A stretch of 64,000 bases of DNA from Vesta saturnalis (lineage: Eukaryota > Arthropoda > Insecta > Coleoptera > Lampyridae), in NCBI GenBank assembly GCA_036346205.1, contig JARFJB010001819.1, forward strand, positions 3,829,501 to 3,893,500, in the 5' to 3' direction. Position 1 is the first letter of the stretch. Every line of letters begins with the position of its first letter. A program made the position numbers and the translations under genes. Of this stretch, positions 55,488 through 64,000 are shown piece after piece. Under the pieces are notes generated by a model. The model saw nothing but the letters and a program-made list of their open reading frames with translations, was not told the DNA's origin and did no database searches.

Positions 55488-56050
55488 ATGGAAGAAAACT
55501 ATTCAAATGCAGTACTTATGAATTCATTTATTTTACATGGTCAGTGTGATAATATCATTAGCCGTACTTGTAGATGATTTAATGAAATGTACCCAAATTT
55601 GCCGTCCTTGAAAGCAGTCAGAAATTTACCTAGACCTGTAACGTCCAATGAGAACAATGAAATTAATGTTTTAGCGTATTTTCATGCCTATCGAGAAGCT
55701 TCAATAAGATGTGCCAAAGAAGATTTGGGCTTACCCTTTTTTTGTGTGCAGTAAATATTGGCTACACATCATATGCATGATTATAAGTTCAATTTATTAA
55801 GCCCGAGGACTATCCACAAAGAGCTGGTTTTGCAAAAACTTATTCATATTCAGGATGATCCACAATTCTTACGGAAAATTATTGGAGTGATGAGTCGAAA
55901 TTTTCTCGCGAAGGAATTTTTAATAGAAGAAACATGCATTATTGGGCACAAGAAAATCCCCATGTTACAAGAGCTTCTGCGTTCCAAGAAAAATTTAGTT
56001 TGAATGTTTTTTGTTTAATGATGGACGGCAAAATTCGATATAAATACTAC
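55488..56050 (+). pseudogene. mariner-like transposase, N-terminal half (copy D)
   Basis: Seen: MEENYSNAVLMNSFILHGQC, ISRTCR, FNEMYPNLP (DUF4817-type N-terminus), NNEINVLAYFHAY, ILATHHMHDYKFNL, IQDDPQFLRKI, then in another frame WSDESKFSREGIFNRRNMHY with the first catalytic Asp and ENPHVTRASAFQEKFSLNVF. It then runs into the right arm; the second half is missing. Stops near 55576 and 55751 and at least two frame changes. Confidence 0.8.
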
Positions 56051-57259
56051 ATAGATCAAAAACTGCTCAAGATGGGTATAGAAAAATAGACAATCTCAAG
56101 AGCTTTTAGGGCCAGATATAAAATTCAGGGTGTTCCATAAAAAACATACTTTTTATCGTATTTCCGGGCAAGAAAAATATTTGTACCTGTACTATTATAA
56201 CTTAGATTTGGACACAGATTGAAATTCCACTAGGCATTACCTAACTCCTCACTAAATTTCAGTGCGCTGATCTGTCTGAGTTCAAGACTGAGGACCCTTT
56301 TTGAAAGCCATGTTTTTCGAACAAAAAAGTGAAATAAATTATGATGTCGAAAACGATAACCTACCGGGTCCGCCTTTGGGAGCTGATCCCATGAGTATCT
56401 GCTAAACCAAACTTACTATAATTTTGAAAATTTGGTGACAGGGTTATGATGTTAGGGCTAACTCATCTAAAATATTTTTACGTTCGTACCACTTCCGGTT
56501 ATACCGGAAGTCGGTACTTGATGGCTTATTTTAAATGGAATAATCCGTATATTAATACATTTTTGGATTCTATGTCGAATTTTAAGGTAAGTTTGTTAAA
56601 TAAGCTAGATACGAAATTTCAGTCGACAGATGCGGTCTTAGTAATAACTCGTTAATTGTTCTGTTCCTGTCAAACAATTTGAATAAAACTTTGAGGTGTT
56701 GTAGGCAAAGGTTTATTGCAACAGTCTGCAAAAAATGACATTTGTATTTTTCATAAAAATAAAATTATGAATGTCTAAACTTGACTATCAACAAATGCAA
56801 GTTACTCAAAAAAATCAAATGAAAACCCCTATTTTTTATTACTCAGATCGATTTAACGTCAAAAATTAAGGTAAGTTTGTTTAAAACTTTATTTGCCTAA
56901 ACGTAAAAGTCCCAATTTTAAAATTTGTGATAAAAATGAGCTACATACTTAAATCTAGTATTCCTTGTTCGTGGTCACCATGGAAACCAAATAATTAAGA
57001 ATTGAAATAAAGAAAAATATTTGAATAAGTTACTGCAAAAAATTATAAAAATTGATAATTTTGTGATTCAAAAGTCATTTTTGCCAAATTTTTTTCAAAT
57101 TCCATATACAACATAAGTGTAAAAATTTAATACTTTATGAGTAAATCGAAAAAAACTACTCTTTACTGCAGAGGTAGTAACTACATACTTATCAGTGCAT
57201 TCTTACACGATAAAGTCGCTTAAGTAGTATTTCTTGCTCGTGATCAAATGTAAATTAAT

Positions 57260-58370
57260 TTACAATAAATGTTCAAAATGTTGCCCGTTAGACGCAAGAC
57301 ATTGTTGAACCCGTCTTATAACGACTCATTTGTAGCCCTTTGAATTTCTTGTGGAGAAAGGGAATTGAAGGCATTTTGCACTCTTGCAATGCAATCTTCT
57401 TTAGTCGTTAGTGGCATAGTAAAAACAATATTTTTAATTCGACTCCAAAGATAAAAATCCATTGGCGTAAGATCAGGTGACCTAGGTGGCCATGGAAAGA
57501 GACCATTATTGGCAAACCAACGATCTTAAAAAATTTCATAAAGTTTCATGGAAACAGCTTTGGTGTTGTGAGGGGGCGCACCGTCTTGTTGGTACCATAC
57601 ATTTTTCCTTTCTAGATTTAATCGGGGTTGAATTCCAGTGTTTAATATCTCAAGATAATTTTCTCCTAGAAATTAAATTAGTAATCATAAATCGCAACAA
57701 TCAACTATTTTCAACCTCTCAAATTTTCATTGTAAAAATACACATCAAATATTTCGTTATTCCGAATAGCACAAAATACGTTAAAATTCCAAATTTCCTG
57801 AAAATGGCATTCGCGAATTGGATTGCTATTTTCGTTATTCCAGTAATGCGAGTTTCGGCGATTAAATATGCCATTTTTCGTAAATTTAGATTCGTCTGTC
57901 CATGTGATAATAGTCAAAAAATTAGGAATTTCTTGTATTTTGAACAAAATTGTTTCACAAAATTCGATACGTTTCAAGAAATCCGCTTCTTTCAAATGTT
58001 GAACTAATTGTAAACAGTATGGTCTAAACTTATGTTTCTTAAGAATTCTTCTGATAGTTGTTGGTGTTAAGCCAATATCTGTTTTCGCGTAGTTTATGGA
58101 ATTACAAGGATAGGCACGGAAGTATCCTAAAGTTATAACTTCATTCTGTTCGTTATCAATAGCACTTTTTTTGCGAGGCGCAGAGTGTTTAAATGTGCCA
58201 AACTGTTCCAAATTTTGAACCACACGTCTTATTGTATCTGCTAATGGTCGGGGGCGCTCAGGATAGCGTTCGATAAATGTTCTTACTGTTCGTTTTACAA
58301 CTCTTTGATATTCTCCGTGAATTAAAATTAAATTCAAATAATCTGTATTAGAATATTCAAGTCGAGCCAT
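57260..58370 (-). pseudogene. mariner-like transposase (copy E), best preserved, with an apparent intron
   Basis: Start MARLEYSNTDYLNLILIHGE at 58370. Helix-turn-helix region TPTTIRRILKKHKFRPYCLQ, first catalytic Asp in IITWTDESKF, WNFNVFCAIRNNE. The long frame ends near 57716. A 50-nt GT...TTTCTAG segment (57715-57666) interrupts it, and removing it restores the frame. Then WYQQDGAPPHNTKAV with the second Asp, PWPPRSPDLTPMDFYLW with the third, and the NGQHFEHLL tail ending at 57260. Remaining lesions: one in-frame TAA (57528-57526) and a frameshift near 57310. All three catalytic Asp are intact, making this the best copy here. Confidence 0.87.
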
Positions 58371-59505
58371 TTCATCAAGAAAAACACAAACTGTCAACAA
58401 TTTTATTAAATTATTGACTACAAAAGAAAAACAAAATAAATAAGCATCTTTATCGTGTAATGATGCGCTGATAAGTATGTATTACCTCCGCAGTAAAAAG
58501 TAGTTTTTTTCGATTTACTCATAAAGTATTAAATTTTTACACTTATGTTGTATATCGAATTTGAAAAAAATGACAGAAAATTTCTATTTGGCAAAAATGA
58601 CTTTTGAATCACAAAATTAACAATTTTATAATTTTTGCAGTAACTTTTCAAATATTTTTCTTTATTTCAATTCTCAATTATTTGGTTTCCATGGTGACCA
58701 CGAACAAGGAATACTAGATTTAAGTATGTAGCTCATTTTTATCACAAATTTTAAAATTGGGACTATGAAACTGTTACGTTTAGGCAAATAAAAGTTTTAA
58801 ACAAACTTACCTTAATTTTTGACGTTAAATCGATCTGAGTAATAAAATTTGATTCTTTTGAGTAACTTACATTTTTTGCAGACTGTCGCAATAAACCTTT
58901 GTCTACAACACCTCAAAGTTTTATTCGAATTGTTTGACAGGAACAGAACAATTAACGAGTTATTACTAAGACCGCATCCGTCAATTTTTTTAGAAAAATG
59001 GTTTTTTTTAAACGACTGAAATTTCGTATCTAGTTTATTTAACAAACTTACCTTAAAATTCGACATAGAATCCAAGAATGAATTAATATATGGGGTGTTT
59101 CATTTAAAATAAGCGACTAAGTACCGACTTCCGGTATAACCGGAAGTGGTACGAACGTGAAAATATTTTAGATGAGTTAGCCCTAACATCATTACCCTGT
59201 CACCAAATTTTCAAAATTATAGTAAGTTTGGTTTAGCAGATACTCATAGGATCAGCTCCCAAAAGCGGATCCTGTATAGGTATAGGAACATGTTAGGAAA
59301 AATTATTAAGAGATCAATAGGGAATCTAACAAAAAAGTAATACACAGGGTGTTTCATTTAAATTATCAAAGTTGCTAATACTTTCTTGTAGAAGCGGCAT
59401 CACTGCACAGTTGAAAATACTTTTAAAAGAGAGAGCATATCTATTTATGTAAGCCGCCAAATTTTCTCCATAAAAGTCTAATAGACCATCCACCAGCAAT
59501 CACCC

Positions 59506-61814
59506 GGTATACCTAGATGAGAAAGATCAAATCTCCCCCACTAAACGTTATTGGTGTCTCACTACCTCCAGCCGCTCCGGTACTATTTTTTTAACAATCA
59601 CCACTACTTATCATATATGGGGTGTTCAACCATAATAATCTTAGTGTTCGGAAATTTCCTATTTGCATCGGAAGTAGCTATCAAATTGCTCATTTCAAAT
59701 AGAACTAACACCCTGTATATCTATAACATTTTTGATTTCCACTTTCAATTTTATTGTAATTTTGTGGTTTTTGAATTATTCAACTTTGTATAAAAAAAAG
59801 TGAGAGTTGCATATATCCATTTAAAATAAAACTTCTGAGAGAAGGTAAAATATACACATCTACAGGTTTCAAGTTTTTCAAATATGCAGGCAAGAATTAC
59901 GTATTTATAGCCTGCAACAATAGAAAATTATGCCAGATTAATCCGACGACTCTAAATATGTAGGTAGAAATAAAGTTTGCTTTTTCTATTCTAAAAAGTA
60001 ATATTTATAAACTCCAGCATAAATTTGCAATTTAACGTAATGTTTTAATTTGAATTTAATTACGGAGCGTTCTATTGGACATAAGCAAGTTGGATATATA
60101 CTTCCAATATAGCCGAAAGTTTCTGACCGCCACCATTATTTTAGTTGAATCTTGGATTCGCCTTCTTTGATTAGATTTGAGTGCAATAAATACAAATTTT
60201 CCCGTGCTGCTCTCTAAATGGCTGCACTATACGGTATACAGTATTAATTTATTACACCTTTCTTAACGTGCCATCGTTGCAAGAATTTATGTAATATCTC
60301 TTAAAATGAGTGGGTTCCGAATTTTCATTAAATAACAAGGTTAATTAAAGAACTTGGAGGAAACGGTTTTAAAGTGTTGTCAAAAGAATACTAACAATTC
60401 ACAATGATTTAATTTAAGTAAATAGTTTCCTATTAATTAATTCATTAAGTAGGTATTGTCACGATAGAACTTAAATATAACACTTTCTCCAACATTTTTT
60501 GCAATAATACTTCCCTGACATGATTAAAAATTATGAAATTATATATTATAGTTATAATTTACTGAAAATCGAAACAATTTTTGAAACAGAAGTGTTTAAA
60601 AGGAATTTTATAATTTATCATAAACAAACATGAACAGAATATTTAATGGAGGTAAAATGGCATTCTTTGTGGTCTATGTATATTGTGTTAGTCTTCTGGA
60701 TATTGCTGATATACTGTTAGGTTTTTTATGTTTACGTAAACAATTGAATTTGTAGTAACAAACAATGCATTAACTGTTACACCGTATTATCATTAATTAG
60801 TCTATGATCATACCTCTTCAGTAAACGTTTGCTCACCAATCCGTATAATAAAATTTACATTTTATTTACTTCATTGCCTATAATTTATACAATGTTGTAA
60901 TTTATATTACGGTAAGCTCAATATATACTATTAACTGTTTACTTAACGAATAACAATGAAAACTATAAATCTCGCTGTTAGATATTTACGGTTGCGTCCA
61001 CGCAAAAGTTACCACTTACATTTATCTAGCAATCGTTTTTTGAAATTTTTGAATAGAGTAAAAGGGCTTTTTATGTCAATATGGCGTTCATTTACAGTGG
61101 CATATCATAATGCAATTAATGAAAGTCAAAGTGACAGCCTATGGTAACAGCGTTTTAATCAAGTTCGTACGACAATCATTTTTCTATTGAATTACAATGG
61201 AAAAATGATAGTGGTAACTTTTCCCTGGCCGCAATTGTACAACCTACTAATCTCCAATATTAGACGTGAATCGGTTACACATAAATGTACTTAATTAAAT
61301 ACGGCTGAATGCATATGTAAAGTATGACCTTTGAAGAATATCAATAGCATTGTCCTTTTGTTAGAAAAAGAAAGGACTTAAAGGATAGCTAGTTAGTTCT
61401 ATCTTATACCGCCGCAGGAAATTTCTAGGGACTTTTAAAATGATTGGATTGCATACTCTGGATTAAAGTTTGAGGGAAAATTGAAGTGTAAATAATTAAA
61501 TATGTCACAAAAGATCGAGTGTGAGGTGATAGTTTAAAATTCATACCATTTCCAAAACCAAATATAAACAAGTATTTAACCCAAAAATGGTTAAATTTAT
61601 GCGGCAAAACAAATGAGAGCATAATAAATTTAATTACAAAAAATAGTATATTTGCAACAAACATTTCAAGAGTCGTCGAAGACCAACTATTAAATATCCA
61701 GATTCGATACCTTATGGGCAACGGCGAAGTGAATATTTCAGCTACACTCATCACGACATTGCAGCAGAAATTCAAATTTATGAAAAAATGAACGATAATT
61801 TTATATCATTAGAT
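59506..61814. other. gene-free stretch with a small MITE
   Basis: Apart from the MITE at 59614-59720, AT-rich sequence without recognisable genes. The frame at 60956-61147 has no motif. Confidence 0.4.
59614..59720. mobile_element. very short MITE with ATATGGGGTGTT ends
   Basis: ATATGGGGTGTT at the left and AACACCCTGTATAT at the right, about 107 bp apart, similar to the ACAGGGTGTT termini of the mariner-like copies. Confidence 0.5.
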
Positions 61815-62110
61815 TTTGAAAGTGTCTGTGATCTGACAACTCTGTGTGATCATACATACAGTAAAAGTGCACCTGATCTTGTAAATCAATTATTGTTAGG
61901 GTTGATAGAGGCTTCAATGTCCAAGATATTACCGATGAAAAAAACATTAAATTGATCATTCCACCATTCCTGATGGGTAGATGTAAATTAACTCGGAAAG
62001 AAGAAATTGTCACAAAAAAATATTGCAAAAGCACAAATTCATGTAGAACGTGCAATTGAACGCATAAAAAAAGTTGACTATTATACCAATCATACACCTA
62101 CCAATTTTGA
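61815..62110 (+). pseudogene. PIF/Harbinger transposase, C-terminal fragment
   Basis: Seen: VDRGFNVQDITDEKNIKLII and PPFLMGRCKLTRKEEIVTKK in one frame, then after a frame change in an A-run near 62010 IAKAQIHVERAIERIKK, which carries the Glu of the DDE triad. This is the end of a DDE_Tnp_4 nuclease of PIF/Harbinger type. The upstream part is too decayed to read. Followed directly by repeat R1, which may be the element's 3' region. Confidence 0.75.
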
Positions 62111-62275
62111 AAATTGTTTCAACATCTGTAACAATTTTAATAGAAATTACTACTAACGAAGATAGCTTTAAGTGTTATCGAAACGTTTAGATTGTATAAT
62201 ATAAAAATACACCATTAAAAAACCCAAAAAAGATAAGTATTTTATTAAGTGGTGAAAGTTTACATTTTCATATAT
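62105..62275 (+). repeat. dispersed repeat R1 (shared with 26576-26745)
   Basis: Same elements as the copy in USP14 intron 6, in the opposite orientation. Confidence 0.75.
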
Positions 62276-62367
62276 GTTGTATGTAAATTTATTTTTAGTT
62301 AATTTGCAAGAAAAAAGTAATTTATTATTATTATATTATAAAATAATACTACAGACCTATTTCTATA

Positions 62368-62775
62368 GTGCCTATTTTTTCAAAAGTAATCGAACGCGTT
62401 TTGGAAAAACGAATTATTTTGAATTATTATTTTGAAACGAATCGTTTTTTTACTATAACAAATTCGGATTTAGAGCGGGTAAAAGAACCAGCAATGCCCT
62501 TAACGGAATTTACAAATAATGTAATTAAATGTTTTGAGGAAGGTCAATTTAGTGTTACTGCGTTTTGTGACTTAAGCAAGGCGTTTGATTCAGTGAATCA
62601 CAACGTCTTGCTACAAAAACTAGATAAATACGGTTTAAATAGGACCAATGTCAACTTGATATCTTCGTATCTATCTAATAGAATTCAAACGGTTAAGATT
62701 GGTGACACGTATTCTAGTCAACTTAATCTCAAGCAAGGAGTTCCACAGGGCTCTACATTGGGGCCGTTACTCTTT

Positions 62776-62822
<47 letters not shown>

Positions 62823-63647
62823 GATATGCCTTATTATTTAAATAAATTAAATAATGTATTATCAATTTTCTTTGCTGATGATACTACTTTTACAAACTCT
62901 AACTTTAACACTGCAATTTCTCACTGCACTGTTGCAGTTAACCATGCCGAGACATATAACGATCTACTTTTAAATAAAGATAAAACTCAGAATGGTGTAT
63001 TTACCTTAAGACCCTACATCGCTTCCGGAAGCTATAGTAATGAGTGCATATTCTTAGGTATCAGAATGGACACTAGGCTATCTTGGAACAATCATATCTC
63101 GCATAAATTAGCAAAAAACATCTTTGCATTACGCAATTTAGCTACGTCTGTTTCAGCTGAAATTTTAAGGATTGCGTATTTCTCGCTTTGTCATTGCCAT
63201 ATTTTGTACGGAATTATTACTTGGAGACACGCCCCGAGCGCAAAAAGAATTTTCGCCTTGCAAAGAAGAGCTATTCGTGTTGTAGATCGTCTGCCATACG
63301 CTTCCGACTTTAAGCAATCCTTCGTTAAACTTCGTGTAATGACCATGTACTCGTTATTTGTTTTTGTTTGTTTATGTTATGTGAAGAATAATATTCCTAT
63401 TTTTGAAACATATAGTCAAATACAGTCTTATGATACTAGGAACAAAGATAACTTACATTGTAATTATGTAAGATTATGTAAGTCACAAAATGGACCTAAC
63501 TTCTGGGCTGTTAAATTTTTTAATGCACTGCCTACCAATGTAAGAAATTTATCTTTTAGTCAATTTAAATCCAGTATTAAAGCAGTGTTACTTAAGAACC
63601 CGTTATATAATATAAACGACTATTTTGTTATTCATTTTAATCAGTGA
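62368..63647 (+). pseudogene. LINE reverse transcriptase broken by an (AT)n tract
   Basis: RT that copies LINE RNA at the target site. Seen: VPIFSKVIERVLEKRI; KFGFRAGKRTSNAL in a briefly shifted frame (two compensating indels near 62450-62500); AFCDLSKAFDSVNHN; LKQGVPQGSTLGPLLFLIYI; then the (AT)n tract 62777-62820; then NDMPYYLNKL, IFFADDTTF (catalytic FADD box intact), LLLNKDKTQ, FLGIRMDTRLSWNNHI, and a C-terminus of ~190 residues ending at 63647. The 273-codon second part (62826-63647) is fully open. Apart from the expansion and two small indels the gene looks young. Confidence 0.85.
62777..62820. repeat. (AT)n inside LINE reverse transcriptase
   Basis: Uninterrupted TA run located exactly where the conserved codons for Leu-Ile-Tyr-Ile-Asn should be. 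Confidence 0.97.
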
Positions 63648-63899
63648 AATGTGCCATTTATGTATTTTAGATAATTAATAATTCTGACAAGTGTAAATAT
63701 TGGTGAAATAAGCTGAAATAAATATTATTATTATTATTATTATAAAACACACTCGAACCCTCAATATACTGTATAATTGACTATATTCAAATCATACTGC
63801 CCAAAATATTCAATAGTCGATAAGCCACATTCAAAGAAATATAATCGGATATGGTGGCTAACGTCTGTCGAGCTAACCCCCCCTACCTTGTAAAAATAA

Positions 63900-64000
63900 A
63901 GAAACAAATACATGAAAATTACGAGCTATTTATGAGCTTTTATATTCCGCAAATTAAAAATTTTGAGCTCATCATATTAGGGAGGAATTGCAAAATTTTA
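63900..64000. repeat. possible partial copy of the foldback unit, cut by window edge
   Basis: ATTACGAGCTATTTATGAGCTTTTATATTCCGC resembles the ATTACGGGCTATTTATGGGCTCTTCGAG unit of the element at 43085-45640. Confidence 0.35.

Larger units (their letters stand above)
54592..56372 (+). mobile_element. mariner-like element (copy D) nested in copy E
   Basis: Left arm 54592 to about 54930, right arm about 56055-56372, starting with GTTATCGTTTTCGACAT and containing ACAGGGTGTT and CAGTTTTTGAT blocks. TA on each side. Carries a transposase relic and a SINE. Confidence 0.82.
54336..59505 (-). mobile_element. mariner-like element with ~1 kb TIRs (copy E), hosting copy D
   Basis: Right arm about 58470-59505. 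Left arm is its inverted copy in two pieces, 54336-54591 and 56373 to about 57240, separated by copy D. Shared landmarks are TTAGACTTTTATGGAG-like outer sequence, ACTTCCGG...CCGGAAGT (56487-56508), GCTGATCC, GTAATAACTCGTTAATTGTT and GGTTTCCATGGTGACCACG. The transposase relic on the minus strand lies between the arms. Confidence 0.85.
62340..63750 (+). mobile_element. CR1/Jockey-like LINE, 5' truncated
   Basis: Reverse-transcriptase end of a LINE with a 3' region ending in AATAAA and (ATT)n (63719-63743). Truncated at its 5' end within the first RT motif (YYRPISIV). Confidence 0.8.

Noticed and set aside
57486..58007. 173-codon + strand frame
   Set aside because: Antisense shadow of the minus-strand transposase of copy E.
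60956..61147. 63-codon + strand frame rich in Arg/Ser
   Set aside because: No recognisable domain and no supporting context.

Overview
The window is nuclear DNA of an arthropod, most likely an insect and plausibly a beetle. It is very AT-rich. The introns of its one complete host gene are almost all about 50 bp, and most of the rest is transposon debris. I cannot name the species. Two host genes are recognisable, both on the + strand. One is a complete USP14 (21495-28746, 12 exons, about 484 aa), a proteasome-associated deubiquitinase. The other is the first coding exon of a Src-family tyrosine kinase resembling Src42A (36977-37341), which carries the lipidation site and the SH3 domain. No later Src exon was found, so 37342-64000 is probably its first coding intron.

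Layout. 1-5640: piggyBac end, Jockey-type LINE relic, two mariner-like pieces. 5984-10517: a decayed Polinton/Maverick (virus-like transposon). All its genes are on the minus strand. Reading from 5' to 3' they are packaging ATPase, small basic protein, conserved Polinton protein, retroviral-type integrase, minor capsid protein, small virion protein, start of the major capsid protein, end of the adenain-like protease. 10914-12911: an intron-bearing tyrosine recombinase. The boundary between it and the ATPase has been tandemly duplicated. 13190-21480: tandem repeats, a 2.8 kb element with roughly 800 bp inverted repeats, and a 390 bp array of the 8-mer TTAGTGTG. 21495-28746: USP14, with a mariner-like element inside its 5.3 kb intron 6. 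29461-34480: a mariner-like element with other elements nested in it. 35343-35945: relic of an unclassified transposon protein. 36977-37341: Src exon.

37342-64000 (presumed Src intron) holds a small hairpin MITE, a second type of mariner, a piggyBac-like MITE, a Penelope-like GIY-YIG piece, a GC-rich hairpin, a foldback element made of tandem units (43085-45640), a hAT element split by a LINE, a second tyrosine-recombinase piece, a long-TIR MITE (50788-52892), and a SINE inside a mariner inside another mariner (54336-59505). It ends with a PIF/Harbinger piece and a LINE whose reverse transcriptase is broken by an (AT)n tract.

The strongest candidates for something unusual are the Polinton relic beside a duplicated tyrosine recombinase, a mariner-like family with inverted repeats of hundreds of bases up to about 1 kb (one copy with an apparent 50-nt intron), and the foldback element. 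All identifications come from reading motifs by eye; no database search was possible.
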